The notes: generated from the letters alone by a model not told the origin. Counted from the first letter of the stretch, positions 9,052-21,214 are shown. The stretch is 64,000 nt of DNA from CAWINX01 sp963837585 (GCA_963837585.1 CAWINX010000003.1:744001-808000); one strand, 5' to 3'. Numbers and translations: made by a program.

Positions 9052-9188
9052 CCTAGCGACTTTTCGGGACCCTGGGCCGGTTGGGCGCCATCGGTATCGT
9101 CTAAAGGACACATGGGCGCCTCCCGATTACCGAAGGGCGTCTGCGGTACTTCCCCCGACGAACCGAGTTTGAACAGGCGGAGAGACTT

Positions 9189-11774
<2,586 letters not shown>

Positions 11775-11786
11775 GCGCCGCTCCCG

Positions 11787-12919
11787 ATGGGTGAGCTCGG
11801 CCGTAGTGCGATCGGCACCTGGAGCGGAGGACGTTTCCTGCGCTTCGGCGAGGCGATCGGCGAGGAGCGACTGGCGGCGCTGCTGCGTCCCGGCGAGGGG
11901 ATCGACACGGTGCTCAGCGCCGACACCTACGGCCAGGGAGAGGCAGACCTGCTGCTGGGGCGAGCGCTGTCCGGCGTCACCGCGCGCGGACTACTGCCTG
12001 GTCGGCGCCGTCGGCCACGACTTCTACGAGGGCGAGCGCGACGGCCCGCGCGGCTTTCCCCGCTTCACCGATCCGCGCCTGCGTGACGCCGACGGCTACG
12101 CCTCGTACCTGCGGATGGCGACGGAGCGCAGCCTCGAGCGGATCGGCGTCGGACTCATTCGACCTTCTCCTCCTCCACAATCCCGATCGCATCGGCTACT
12201 CCAGCGAGGCGGTCTGGGACGGGATGGCGGCGCTGCGCGAGGCCGGGCTGGCCGACGGGATCGGGATCGCTCCCGGTCCCGCCAACGGCTTCACCCTCGA
12301 CCTGATCGCCTGCCTGGAGCGCTTCGGCGAGCGGATCGACTGGGCGATGATCATCCTCAACCCCTTCGAGCCGTGGCCCGGAGAGCTCTGCCTCGACGCG
12401 GCGGCGCGCCACGGCGTCAAGGTGATCACCCGCGTCGTCGACTACGGCGGCCTCTTCTGGGGCGACCTCGAGGCGGGGATGGAGCTGGCCAAGGGCGATC
12501 ACCGCGCCTTCCGCCCGGAGGGCTGGATCGAAGCCGGGCTGGAAAAGCTGGAGCGCGTCTCGCCGATCGGCGAGCGGGTCGGCCTCACCCCAATCCAGCT
12601 CGCCTGCCAGTGGAACCTCGCCCACCAGGCGGTCGAGTGCGTCGTCCCGACCCTGATCCAGGAGGCGGGCCCCGATGCCCGCCCGATCGAAGAGAAGCGG
12701 GCCGAGTTGGCCGCTCTGCCCGCCGAGCGCCTGCTCAGCGACGAGGACGTCGCCGCGATCCGCGCGGTCGGCGACAACGCCGGCTGCATGGCGCTGAAGG
12801 GCGCCAATCCCGCCCACGAGGGAGAGGAGCGCCCCGACCGCTGGGCGCTCGACGAGGAGCTGGTCGCGGTCGGTGGTCGCTGGGGCATCGACCCCGAGCG
12901 CGACCTGACCGTCGCATAG
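11787..12919 (+). CDS. Aldo/keto reductase family protein (frameshifts near 11988 and 12151)
   Basis: NAD(P)H-dependent oxidoreductase of the TIM-barrel aldo/keto reductase superfamily, substrate unknown. Three frames join into a protein of about 377 residues: MGELGRSAIGTWSGGRF at the N terminus with IDTVLSADTYGQGEADLLLGRAL, then DYCLVGAVGHDFYEG and ERSLERIGV, then DSFDLLLLHNPDRIGYSSEAVWDGM, GIGIAPGPANGF and LTPIQLACQWNLAH. Each break is explained by one extra G. It lies 12 bases after clpC and 10 before an MFS gene, in the spot where radA sits in many relatives. Confidence 0.82.
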
Positions 12920-12929
12920 CCTGCGCTGC

Positions 12930-14360
12930 GTGACGCGCTCCTGGTGGACCCTGGCCGGCACCTGTGCCGGTCTCTTCCTGCTGATGCTCGACTCGACCGT
13001 GGTGGCGCTGGCGCTGCCGAGCATCCGCCACGACATCGGGGCGAGCTCGGCCGGCCTGCAGTGGGTGATGAACGCCTACCTGTTGACGCTTGCCGCCTTC
13101 GTGGTCACCGCGGGTCGCCTCGGCGACATGTTCGGTCGCAAGCGACTCTTCATCCTCGGCACGGTCGTCTTCGCGCTCGGGTCGGTCCTCTCCGGGGCGG
13201 CCAATGACGAGCTCGCCCTGATCGGCGGCAGGGTCCTGCAGGGGCTCGGCGCCGCGCCGATGCTGCCACTCTCCCTGGCGATCGTCTGCAACGCCTTTCC
13301 GGCGGGGCAGCAGGCCCGCGCCCTCGGTGTCTGGGCCGGAATATCGGCGGTGGCACTGGGAATCGGCCCGCTCGCCGGCGGCGCGCTGGTCGACGTCGAC
13401 TGGCGTCTGATCTTCTGGATCAACCTGCCGATCGCCGCTGTCGGCATCGCGATCACCGCCCTCGCCGCACCCGAGTCGCGCGACCCGGGCTCGGGCAGGC
13501 GGGTCGACCTGGCGGGCCTGCTGGCGCTCGCGGTCGGCCTGACCGCGACGATCCTGGCGCTCGTCCAGGCCAGGGTGTGGGGAGTTGCGACGGTTGCTCC
13601 CGTCGCCGCGCTGGGCCTTGCCGGCCTCTACGCCTTCTGGCGGATCGAGCACCGCGTTGCGGGCCCGATCGTCGACTTTTCGCTGTTTCGCAACGGCTCC
13701 TACTTCGGCGCCAGCGCCGCGGCCTTCGCGCTGGTCGGCGCCTACTGGGCTCTGATGTTCTTCCAGCCCCAGTACCTCCAGGACGTGCGCGGGCACTCCG
13801 CGGTCTTCAGCGGGTTGCTGATCCTCCCCGTCACCGTGCCGATGATCTTCATCTCGCCCTTCTCGGGCAGGCTGATCGCTCGGTTCGGAGCGCGGCGGCT
13901 GATGACCGCCGGGATGGTGCTCGGGACGTTGGGCCTGCTCGTCTTGACCCAGCTTGGCGCGACCACCGCCTACTGGCAGTTGTTGGCCGGTTACCTGCCG
14001 TTCGGGATCGCGCTGGGTCTCGTCTACGCGCCGATGTCGACCGCGGCGATGGCGGCGATGCCGGCGGAAAAGGTCGGCATCGCCTCCGGAGTCCTGGCGA
14101 TGGACCGGGTCCTGGCCGGCGCGGTCGCCCTCGCGGCGGTCGGCGCCGCCTTCCACGCGTTGCTGGAGGGTGGAGACTCCTTCTCGGCGGCGGTCGGGGG
14201 ATCGACCTGGCTCCTGGTCGCGCTCTGCGCCGTCGGCACCGCGCTCACCTGGGCCTTCGTCCGCGACGTGGATCCCGCCGGGCCCGACCCGGCGGTCGCC
14301 GGCGATCCACCCGCGGTCGAGCTGCACAACCACAGCCATCACCGCCGTTTCCACCTGTAG
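12930..14360 (+). CDS. MFS transporter, DHA2 (14-helix drug:H+ antiporter) type
   Basis: Probable drug or metabolite exporter. The 476-residue product has motif C-like MLDSTVVALALPSI in helix 1, motif A-like GRLGDMFGRKRLF between helices 2 and 3, RVLQGLGAAPMLPLSLAI, and about 14 hydrophobic segments, as in EmrB/QacA relatives. The GTG at 12930 is 10 bases past the aldo/keto reductase stop. The last 15 residues are unusual: a hydrophilic tail with five His ending ELHNHSHHRRFHL, which could bind metal. No regulator gene is adjacent. Confidence 0.88.
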   Translation: MTRSWWTLAGTCAGLFLLMLDSTVVALALPSIRHDIGASSAGLQWVMNAYLLTLAAFVVTAGRLGDMFGRKRLFILGTVVFALGSVLSGAANDELALIGGRVLQGLGAAPMLPLSLAIVCNAFPAGQQARALGVWAGISAVALGIGPLAGGALVDVDWRLIFWINLPIAAVGIAITALAAPESRDPGSGRRVDLAGLLALAVGLTATILALVQARVWGVATVAPVAALGLAGLYAFWRIEHRVAGPIVDFSLFRNGSYFGASAAAFALVGAYWALMFFQPQYLQDVRGHSAVFSGLLILPVTVPMIFISPFSGRLIARFGARRLMTAGMVLGTLGLLVLTQLGATTAYWQLLAGYLPFGIALGLVYAPMSTAAMAAMPAEKVGIASGVLAMDRVLAGAVALAAVGAAFHALLEGGDSFSAAVGGSTWLLVALCAVGTALTWAFVRDVDPAGPDPAVAGDPPAVELHNHSHHRRFHL

Positions 14361-14505
14361 GTGGCATGGGAGCGCCATTTGGCCGTGCCTGCGCGAAGCG
14401 TAATGCTGTGGTCGCCTTGAGTTTCTTGACAAAACGCATCCCGACCTTTCCACTCGGAATTCACCAGACCGCATTCCAGAGCGATTTTTGCCATCCTGAA
14501 AAGCG

Positions 14506-15618
14506 ATGTCGCTACTGCCCGGGGATGAGCTTCACGAGCTTTCAGAACGACAGGACCCCCGGCTACTGAGGGCCCTTGACGTGGTCGCGCCGGGCGGAGC
14601 CCTGCGCGAGGGAATCGACAACATCGTCCACTCGCGGACCGGTGGGTTGATTGTCGTCGGCGACCTCGAGGACATCTCCCACCTGCTCTCGGGTGGGATC
14701 AAGCTCGACATCGACTACACGCCGGCGCTGCTCTACCAGGTGGCGAAGATGGACGGCGCGATCGTCCTCAACGCCGAGGCGACGAAAATCGCCTGGGCCA
14801 ACGTCCAGCTGATGCCGGACCCGACGATCCTCTCCTCGGAGACCGGCACCCGCCATCGCACCGCAGAGCGCGTCTCCAAACAGACGGACGCGCTGGTGAT
14901 CGCGATCTCCCAGCGCCGCGACGTCGTCTCCCTCTACATCGAGGGAACCAAGTACATCCTTCAGGACATCCCGGCGGTCCTGGCCAAGGCGAACCAGGGC
15001 CTGGCGACCCTGGACAAGTACCGCGCCCGCCTCGACGAGATCTCCTCCCGCCTCACCGTCTTGGAGTTCGAGGGCGGCGGCGTCCTCTACGACGTGCTCG
15101 CGGTCCTGCAGCGCGCCGAGCTGGTCACCCGGATGGCGGTGGAGGTGGAGCGCTACATCGTCGAGCTGGGGACCGAGGGTCGGTTGATTGAGATGCAGCT
15201 GGAGGAGACGATGGTCGGGGTCGCCGCCGACAAGACGGCGTTGATCCGCGACTACTCGGTCGAGGACTCCGAGCAGAACATCGCCACGATGCTGCAGTCG
15301 CTGGCCCGGATGTCGCACCAGGACGTGCTCGACTTCGGCCGACTCGCCGAGCTGCTCGGCTACGACCGCAAGCTCAACACGCTCGACTTTCCGGTCGCCC
15401 CACGCGGCTATCGCGTGCTGGGCCGCATCCCTCGCATACCCAAGCTTGTCGTCCAGAAGATCATCCACGAGCTCGGCGGCTTGGAGGAGGTCCTTGCGGC
15501 TTCCGACGCCGACCTCGAGGCCGTCGATGGAGTTGGCCAGACACGGGCCAAGGACATCCGCGAGGGCCTGCGGCGGCTTCAGGAAGTCGATCTGGTCGAC
15601 AGGTACCTGCAGAGCTAG
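14506..15618 (+). CDS. disA: DNA integrity scanning diadenylate cyclase DisA
   Basis: Makes the second messenger c-di-AMP from two ATP and monitors DNA branch structures. The 370-residue product has the N-terminal DAC domain with HSRTGGLIVVGD, MDGAIVLN (DGA motif, residues about 82-87) and GTRHRTAERVSKQT (RHR motif, about 115-128), a central helical linker, and a C-terminal helix-hairpin-helix domain (VDGVGQTRAKDIREGL). The catalytic motifs are intact. A TTGACA box lies at 14426 upstream, without a clear -10. Its TAG is immediately followed by the ATG of carD. Confidence 0.96.
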   Translation: MSLLPGDELHELSERQDPRLLRALDVVAPGGALREGIDNIVHSRTGGLIVVGDLEDISHLLSGGIKLDIDYTPALLYQVAKMDGAIVLNAEATKIAWANVQLMPDPTILSSETGTRHRTAERVSKQTDALVIAISQRRDVVSLYIEGTKYILQDIPAVLAKANQGLATLDKYRARLDEISSRLTVLEFEGGGVLYDVLAVLQRAELVTRMAVEVERYIVELGTEGRLIEMQLEETMVGVAADKTALIRDYSVEDSEQNIATMLQSLARMSHQDVLDFGRLAELLGYDRKLNTLDFPVAPRGYRVLGRIPRIPKLVVQKIIHELGGLEEVLAASDADLEAVDGVGQTRAKDIREGLRRLQEVDLVDRYLQS

Positions 15619-16218
15619 ATGGCGATAAACGCCATCGAGAACCGAGAGGAGGAAGTAATTCCCCAGCTAGAGGAAGTGGAAGTCATGGAGGCTGACTTCG
15701 AGGAGGTCGTTTACGTCTGCGACTTCGAGGAGGGTGACAAGGTCGTCTATCCGCACCACGGAGCCGGCCTGGTGATGAAGAAAGAGCACCGAGAGCTGAT
15801 GGGGGAGGAGCGTGAGTACCTCACGATCAAGATCCTCCACAACGAGCTGACGGTGATGGTTCCCTGCGAGAACGCCGGCAAGGCGGGGCTGCGACGGGTC
15901 ATCGACGAGGTCGAGATCAAAAAAGTGACCGATGTGCTCACCGATGACGTGTCGGAGATGCCGAAGAACTGGAACCGGCGCTTCAAGTACAACCGCGAGA
16001 AGATCAAGACCGGCGATGTGTTCGAGCTCGCCGAGGTCGTCCGCAACCTCGCCATCCGCGAGATGGAGAAGGGGCTCTCCACCGGGGAGAAGCAGATGTA
16101 CACGCGGGCGAAGAAGATCCTCGCCTCGGAGTTCATGTACGCGCTCGACAAGGACGAGGAGGGCGCGGAGGAGTACCTGGACGGCCTGCTGGAGGAGCGC
16201 TTCGCCACCACGGCGTAG
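15619..16218 (+). CDS. carD: CarD-family RNA polymerase-binding transcription regulator
   Basis: Binds the RNA polymerase beta subunit and stabilises open promoter complexes. The RNAP-interaction domain begins FEEGDKVVYPHHGAGLV and the C-terminal helical DNA-binding part contains NWNRRFKYNREKIKTGDVFELAEVVRNL. The ATG at 15619 directly abuts the disA stop (TAGATG), which suggests coupling. An alternative ATG at 15685 has a GAGGAAG ribosome site 8 bases upstream; the intervening 66 bases use rare A/T-ending codons (ATA, GTA, CTA), so the shorter 177-residue form may be real. The domain itself is certain. Confidence 0.93.
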   Translation: MAINAIENREEEVIPQLEEVEVMEADFEEVVYVCDFEEGDKVVYPHHGAGLVMKKEHRELMGEEREYLTIKILHNELTVMVPCENAGKAGLRRVIDEVEIKKVTDVLTDDVSEMPKNWNRRFKYNREKIKTGDVFELAEVVRNLAIREMEKGLSTGEKQMYTRAKKILASEFMYALDKDEEGAEEYLDGLLEERFATTA

Positions 16219-16240
16219 CAGCGACGCGGCCAGCGTAGGC

Positions 16241-16963
16241 GTCACCGCGGTCATCGCGGCCGCCGGCTCCGGGGAGAGGCTCGGAGCCGGCGGCCCGAAG
16301 GCCTTCGTGCCGCTCGGCGGCAGGCCGATGGTCGAGTGGTCGATCGAGGCCTTCCGGGCGGCGCCGTCGGTGCGCTCGATCGTGGTCGCCTGCCCGCCCG
16401 GGCACGTCCACGAGTTGGGCGGCCACGACCTCGGCGTGGTCGAGGGCGGGGCGACGCGGTCGGATTCGGTCGCCAATGCGCTGGAAGCGGTCGGGACCGA
16501 GCTGGTCGCCGTCCATGACGCCGCCAGGCCGCTCGTCACCCCGGAGCTGGTCGAGGAGCGTGGTCGCGACCCTCGTGGCGGATCCGGAGGCCGACGGCGC
16601 AATAGCCGCGGCCCCGGTAACCGACACGATCAAGCAGGCGGCCGACATCGGAGGCCGGCGTGGGGACGAAATCGACCTCGTTCATCCGCAGGGATGAAAA
16701 ACATCGATCTCGTCGTTGAAACGACGCTGGATCGGGGCAAGTTGTGGGCGGCGCAGACGCCGCAGGTCTTCCGGGCCGAGGCGCTGCGCGCCGCACTGGG
16801 CGCCGACCCCGACCGGATCGCCGCCGCCACCGACGAGGCGATGCTGATCGAAGCGAGCGGCGGACGGGTGCTGCTGCACCCGTCACCGCCCGAGAACCTC
16901 AAGGTGACGACGCCGCTCGACCTCAAGCTGGCCGAGCTGTTGTTCTCCGAGCGCGCCCGCTAG
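16241..16963 (+). CDS. ispD: 2-C-methyl-D-erythritol 4-phosphate cytidylyltransferase (frameshifts near 16557 and 16680; start unclear)
   Basis: MEP-pathway enzyme. One frame gives VTAVIAAAGSGERLGAGGPKAF (CTP-binding loop), PMVEWSIEAF and VHDAARPLVTPELV; a second gives VVATLVADPEADGAIAAAPVTDTIK; the third gives VVETTLDRGKLWAAQTPQVFRAEAL and LLHPSPPENLKVTTPLDL to the stop. Between TIKQA and VVETTLDRG there are about 20 more residues than the family shows. No ATG, GTG or TTG lies in frame just before the first motif, so the 5' end given is only the start of homology. carD-ispD adjacency is conserved in Actinobacteria; ispF follows 2 kb on. Confidence 0.82.
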   Translation, partial: VTAVIAAAGSGERLGAGGPKAFVPLGGRPMVEWSIEAFRAAPSVRSIVVACPPGHVHELGGHDLGVVEGGATRSDSVANALEAVGTELVAVHDAARPLVTPELVEERGRDPRGGSGGRRRNSRGPGNRHDQAGGRHRRPAWGRNRPRSSAGMKNIDLVVETTLDRGKLWAAQTPQVFRAEALRAALGADPDRIAAATDEAMLIEASGGRVLLHPSPPENLKVTTPLDLKLAELLFSERAR

Positions 16964-17109
16964 TCCCGCAGCAGGACCCAGACGAGCGTCGCCGCGAAGC
17001 AGAGCTGCCCCACGCCGAGCGCGACACCGAGGCTGATCGCCCCGAGCAGCTCCGCGACCGCCACGCCGCCCGCGAAGGCCAGGAGCAGGGCGATGAGCTG
17101 GCGGCGCAT
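16960..17109 (-). CDS. Small two-helix membrane protein, 49 residues
   Basis: A short frame from ATG 17109 to TAG 16960: MRRQLIALLLAFAGGVAVAE, then a second hydrophobic segment containing GVALGVGQLCFAATLVWVLL. Two membrane helices with a positive N terminus are predicted by eye. It fills the gap between ispD and the DUF389 gene, sharing the CTAG tetranucleotide with the ispD stop. It is 12 bases downstream of the same-strand DUF389 gene, so they may be one transcript. No family is recognised, and short size keeps confidence moderate. Confidence 0.5.
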   Translation of the reverse strand: MRRQLIALLLAFAGGVAVAELLGAISLGVALGVGQLCFAATLVWVLLRD

Positions 17110-17121
17110 GCGCCGAGCAGT

Positions 17122-18135
17122 CTAGGACCGACCTCCGCCGTCGCGCGCCCTGGCGTGGCTGCTGCGGCCGACCGGCAGTCCTCCGGCGGCGCGGGAATCG
17201 TCGCGCAGGTGACTGCGCCGTCGCCGCTGGTAGACCTTGCGCTGCACGAAGAGGGTGGTTACGCCAGCCAGCAGGATCGCGACCAGGTTGACCGCGAGCT
17301 GGGCCATCGCCCCCCGCCATTCCGACCAGTCCGCCACCGCCGCCGCGACGCCGATGTTGGCTGCGGCCGGGATCGTCGTCACCGAGATCAGCACGCCGAC
17401 CAGGGCCCCCGACTTCGCGGATGTCAGCGAGAGCACGCCGGCCGCGCCGGCGAAGCAGGCGACGATGAAGGAGAAGCTGTTGGGGTGGGAGATGAACTGG
17501 GTCAGCGGGTGCTGAGCGCTGCTGAAGTTGCTGGCGAGCAGGCCGGTCCACTTCGAGATCAGCGTGAAGAGGAAGGCGGCGGTGATGCCCACCGGGAAGC
17601 CGATCGCCAGTGCCGTCAGCGACCGCAAGGCGACGCTGGAGCGGCGCTCGACGATCGCCACGCAGAGCCCCGCGATCGGGCCGAACTCGGGCCCGACCAC
17701 CATTGCGCCGACGATCAGGATCGGCGATCCCGAGAAGATCCCGACCGCGGCAATCAGGCAGGCGAGGGTCATGAAGATGAGGAAATTGCCCCCCAGCTCG
17801 ATGCTCTCGGAGGTGCGCGCCTCCACCTCTTCCCAGACGACGGCGTCGGACGGGGCCCCGCGCGCTGCCTTCTCGGCCCGGTCCGCTGCGTCGGAGAGCT
17901 GCGAGTCGATCTGCTCCAACGCGATCGAGCCGTCGCGCGGGATGTCGAGCTCCTTGAGGTCGTCGATGATCACGCTGGCGTCCTCGCGGGCGATGTCGCA
18001 GAGGATCACGTCGCCGGCGGGTCGGCGAGCTGCCCCGGCCAAGAAGATCAGGTTGGAGACCGACGCCGAGGCGCCGAGCAGGTCGAGGGTCTTGCTCGAC
18101 CGATCCGACGGCACGACGATCCGCAGGTGGACCAT
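17122..18135 (-). CDS. DUF389-family integral membrane protein
   Basis: A 337-residue protein of unknown function. The N-terminal soluble half (MVHLRIVVPSDRSSKTLDLL, DVILCDIAREDASVIIDDL) resembles a small regulatory domain. The membrane half carries the DUF389 signature ILIVGAMVVGPEFGPIAGLC and about six helices, including VLISVTTIPAAANIGVAAAV. The C terminus is a basic, disordered tail. It is divergent from the PHP phosphatase gene (45 bases apart). Members are sometimes described as transporters, but no substrate can be inferred here. Confidence 0.85.
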   Translation of the reverse strand: MVHLRIVVPSDRSSKTLDLLGASASVSNLIFLAGAARRPAGDVILCDIAREDASVIIDDLKELDIPRDGSIALEQIDSQLSDAADRAEKAARGAPSDAVVWEEVEARTSESIELGGNFLIFMTLACLIAAVGIFSGSPILIVGAMVVGPEFGPIAGLCVAIVERRSSVALRSLTALAIGFPVGITAAFLFTLISKWTGLLASNFSSAQHPLTQFISHPNSFSFIVACFAGAAGVLSLTSAKSGALVGVLISVTTIPAAANIGVAAAVADWSEWRGAMAQLAVNLVAILLAGVTTLFVQRKVYQRRRRSHLRDDSRAAGGLPVGRSSHARARDGGGRS

Positions 18136-18180
18136 GAAGGGCAGCGTATCCCCGCCCCGGGTCGCTTAGTCTCGCTTGCC

Positions 18181-19026
18181 GTGCTGACCGACTACCACCT
18201 CCACCTGCGCCCCGACGAGCCGGACACGCCCCCGCAGCGGTTCTTCACAGAGGCCAACGTCGACCGCTATCTCGCCGCCGCGGCCGAGGCGGGGATCGAC
18301 GAGCTGGGCGTCTCCGAGCACGTCTATCGCTTCACCCAGGCGCTCGACCTCTGGCGCCATCCGTTCTGGGAGGAGCAGGCGCGCGACGACCTCGATGCCT
18401 ACTGCGAGTTCGTGCGCGCCACTCCTCTGAAACTGGGAATCGAGTGCGACTTCGTCCCCGGCGCCGAGGACCGCACCGCCTCGCTCCTTGAGGCGCGAGA
18501 CTTCGATTACGTGGTCGGTTCCGTCCACTTTGTGGGCGAGGCCGCGGTCGACCACGAAGGGTGGGACGTTTGGGAGGGGCGAGGCGACCCCGATGAGGTC
18601 TGGCGCCGCTACTTCGAGGCGTTGGCCGAGTGCGCCCGCAGCGGCCTTTTCGACATCCTCGCCCACCCCGACCTGGTCAAGGTCTGGGGCGGCGCTCGCC
18701 CGCTGCCCGAACGCGATCCGCGCCACTACTACGAGCCCGCGGTCGAGGCGATCGCCGAGACCGGAATCGCCGTCGAGGTATCGACCGCCGGACTGCGCAA
18801 GCCGGTCGGCGAGATGTATCCAGCCCCTGCCTTCGCCGAGATGTGCGTCGAGGCCGGCGCCGCGTTCGCGCTCTCCTCGGACGCCCACCTGCCCGAGCAG
18901 GTCGGCTTCGAGTACGAGCGCGCGGTCGAGTTCCTGGGCGAGCTGGGCGTCGCGGAGATCTGCGCCTTCGAGCGGCGACAACGGCGACTCGAGCCGCTCG
19001 GCGCCGGCATCGGCGAGAATCGCTGA
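18181..19026 (+). CDS. PHP-domain phosphatase, histidinol-phosphatase (HisK/HisJ) type
   Basis: Trinuclear-metal phosphoesterase. The 281-residue product has the ordered PHP motifs DYHLHL at residues 4-9, GVSEHVYRF, GIECDFVPG, DYVVGSVHFVG, DILAHPDLVK and ALSSDAHLPEQVG. This layout matches HisJ-type histidinol phosphatase, the last-but-one step of histidine synthesis. No his genes are nearby, so a different phosphorylated substrate is possible. The GTG at 18181 is chosen because it places the first metal motif at the very N terminus, as in the family. ispF follows one base after its stop. Confidence 0.85.
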   Translation: MLTDYHLHLRPDEPDTPPQRFFTEANVDRYLAAAAEAGIDELGVSEHVYRFTQALDLWRHPFWEEQARDDLDAYCEFVRATPLKLGIECDFVPGAEDRTASLLEARDFDYVVGSVHFVGEAAVDHEGWDVWEGRGDPDEVWRRYFEALAECARSGLFDILAHPDLVKVWGGARPLPERDPRHYYEPAVEAIAETGIAVEVSTAGLRKPVGEMYPAPAFAEMCVEAGAAFALSSDAHLPEQVGFEYERAVEFLGELGVAEICAFERRQRRLEPLGAGIGENR

Positions 19027-19027
19027 G

Positions 19028-19486
19028 ATGGCACAGGTAGGGATCGGCTACGACAGTCACCGCTTCGCGGAGGGCCGTCCGTTGGTGCTGGGCGGGGTCG
19101 AGATCGAGCATGAGCGCGGCCTCAGCGGTCACTCCGACGCAGATGTCCTTACCCACGCCGTCATCGATGCCCTGCTCGGGGCCGCCGGGCTGGGTGACAT
19201 CGGCACCCTCTTCCCCGACGACGAGGAGCGCTGGAAGGGCGCCGACTCGATTGACCTGTTGCGGACGGTGGTTGGGACGGTCGCGGGCCGGATCGTCAAC
19301 ATCGACGCCACCCTGATCTGCGAGGAGCCCCGGCTGGCGCCCCACCGCGCCGAGATGGAGCGGATTCTCGCCGAGGCAACTTCGGCTCGGGTCAGCGTCA
19401 AGGCGACCACCAACGAAGGGATGGGCTGGATCGGGCGCGGCGAGGGAATTGCCTGCATGGCGGTCGCTTTGATCGAGGCCGACTAA
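19028..19486 (+). CDS. ispF: 2-C-methyl-D-erythritol 2,4-cyclodiphosphate synthase
   Basis: Zinc enzyme closing the cyclodiphosphate in the MEP pathway. The 152-residue product shows GIGYDSHRF (metal-binding Asp and His), LVLGGVEIEHERGLSGHSDADVLTHA (second His plus cytidine pocket), GDIGTLFPD, and near the C terminus ATTNEGMGWIGRGEGI. It begins one base after the PHP-phosphatase stop (TGAgATG). In most relatives it directly follows ispD; here two unrelated genes have come between. Complete, no frame break. Confidence 0.96.
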   Translation: MAQVGIGYDSHRFAEGRPLVLGGVEIEHERGLSGHSDADVLTHAVIDALLGAAGLGDIGTLFPDDEERWKGADSIDLLRTVVGTVAGRIVNIDATLICEEPRLAPHRAEMERILAEATSARVSVKATTNEGMGWIGRGEGIACMAVALIEAD

Positions 19487-19506
19487 GCACTAGGCTTCCC
19501 GGTCCG

Positions 19507-21163
19507 ATGGGAACCCTCAGCTCCATCGCGTCGAGCGCGCGACAGTCGATCTCCGACGCGGTCTTCGAAGTCAAGGTCCTGCACGAGGTCGGGATCCTCG
19601 GGCCCGTGCGCCCCGACATCGCCGCCAAGGTGGGCTCGACCTTCGTCCGCTGGGGCGCTTCGCCGGCCACCGGGATCGCGACCGCGGCGATCCACCACCC
19701 CCATGAGATCGCGCTGATCGACGAGCGTGGATCGCTCAGCTTCGAGCGGCTGCAGCGCCGCACCAACGCCCTGGCCCACGCCTTCGCCGGGATGGGAGTC
19801 GGCTACGGGGACGGGATCGGCGTCATGTGTCGCAACCACCGCGGCTTCGTCGAGGCGACCCTGGCCGCCGCCAAGCTCGGTGCCAGCGCGCTCTACCTCA
19901 ACACCATGTTCGCCGGTCCCCAGCTCGCCGAGGTGACCCGCCGCGAGGGCCCGAAGGTCCTGGTCTACGACGAGGAGTTCACCGGGCTGCTCGAGGGGGT
20001 CGACCCTGACGTCACCCGAGTCGTCGGCTGGAGCGACGGCGAGAACCGAAGAGCTGACCCTGGACGGGCTGATCGAGGGCGGCGACGAGTCCGACCTCAA
20101 GCCGCCGCCCGACAAGCCCCGCTTCGTGATCCTCACCTCCGGAACCACCGGCACCCCGAAGGGCGCCCAGCGCTCCAGCCCCGACGGGCTGTTTGCCATA
20201 TCCGCGCTGTTCGACAAGATCCCCTTCCGCACTCGCGAGACGATGATGATCGCCGCTCCCCTGTTTCACTCCTGGGGCTTCTTTCACTTCATCGTCAGCC
20301 TGCCGACCGCTTCGACGATCGTGCTGCGGCGTCGCTTCGACCCCGAGGAGACGCTGCGAGCCGTCCAGGAGAGCCGCGCCCAGGTTCTGGCCGCGGTGCC
20401 GGTGATGATCCAGCGGATTCTCGGGCTCCCCGACGAGACGCTCTCCAAGTACGACCTCTCCTCGCTGCGGATCACCTCGCTCTCCGGCTCGGCGCTTCCC
20501 GGCGAGTTGGCGATCGAGTGGATGGACCGCTTCGGCGACACGGTCTACAACCTCTACGGCTCGACCGAGGTCGCCTACGCGACCGTCGCCACCCCCGAGG
20601 ACCTGCGGGCTGCCCCCGGCACGGCCGGCAAACCGCCGCGCGGGACCGTGGTGCGACTGTACGACGAGGACGGCCGGCCCGTTCCACAGGGCGAGGTGGG
20701 GCGGATCTTCGTCGGCAACGAGATGTCCTTCGAGGGCTACACCGGCGGCGGCGGCAAGGAGGTGATCGACGGCCTTCTGTGCAGCGGGGATGTCGGCCAC
20801 CTCGACGCCGCCGGGCGCCTCTTCATCGACGGTCGCGACGACGAGATGATCGTCTCCGGCGGCGAGAACGTCTTTCCACGCGAGGTCGAGGATCTGCTCT
20901 CCGATCACGAAGCCGTGGTTGAGGTTGCGGTGATCGGAGTCGCCGACGACGAGTTCGGGCAGCGGTTGAAGGCGTTCGTCGTGCTCGCTGGGGAGGTCGA
21001 GGTGGAGGAGGGCGAGTTGAAGGCACATGTCAAGGCGAACCTCGCCGCGTACAAGGCGCCGCGCGAGATCGAGTTCCTCGAGGAGCTGCCGCGCAACGCC
21101 ACCGGCAAGATCCTCAAGCGCGAGCTGCACGAGCGCGAAGCGCAGGCCCAGAAGTCCCGCTAG
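19507..21163 (+). CDS. Acyl-CoA synthetase, AMP-forming (frameshift near 20046)
   Basis: ANL-superfamily enzyme activating a carboxylate, probably a fatty acid, as acyl-AMP then acyl-CoA. The first frame gives the N-terminal domain (HPHEIALIDERGSLSFERL, GVMCRNHRGFVEATLAAAKLGA). After a one-base shift at the GAACC near 20046 the second frame gives ILTSGTTGTPKGAQR (P-loop), LYGSTEVAYATVA, GRIFVGN, LCSGDVGHLDAAGRLFIDGR (hinge) and the C-terminal NATGKILKREL with the catalytic Lys. Corrected length is about 551 residues. The AMP-binding motifs are complete. Its place beside ispF looks like an insertion into the ancestral cluster. Confidence 0.88.
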
Positions 21164-21180
21164 CTATTTGCGGCTTTTTC

Positions 21181-21214
21181 GGCCGCCGACGGGGTGGCGT
21201 CGGCTCCGGCGGCC
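21181..21214 (+). terminator. GC-rich hairpin after acyl-CoA synthetase
   Basis: GGCCGCCG at 21181-21188 pairs with CGGCGGCC at 21207-21214, with a further inner CCGAC/GTCGG pairing. It lies 18 bases after the synthetase stop and just before the coiled-coil gene. There is no following T run, so it may be a terminator or only an RNA structure. Confidence 0.35.

Noticed and set aside
9081..9107. Promoter for clpC (TTGGGC and TAAAGG)
   Set aside because: Both boxes are poor and spaced by 15 bases; not strong enough to report.
12735..14474. Open frame of 579 codons on the minus strand opposite the MFS gene
   Set aside because: Composition is an antisense artefact (Arg/Gly/Glu/Gln rich, no hydrophobic core).
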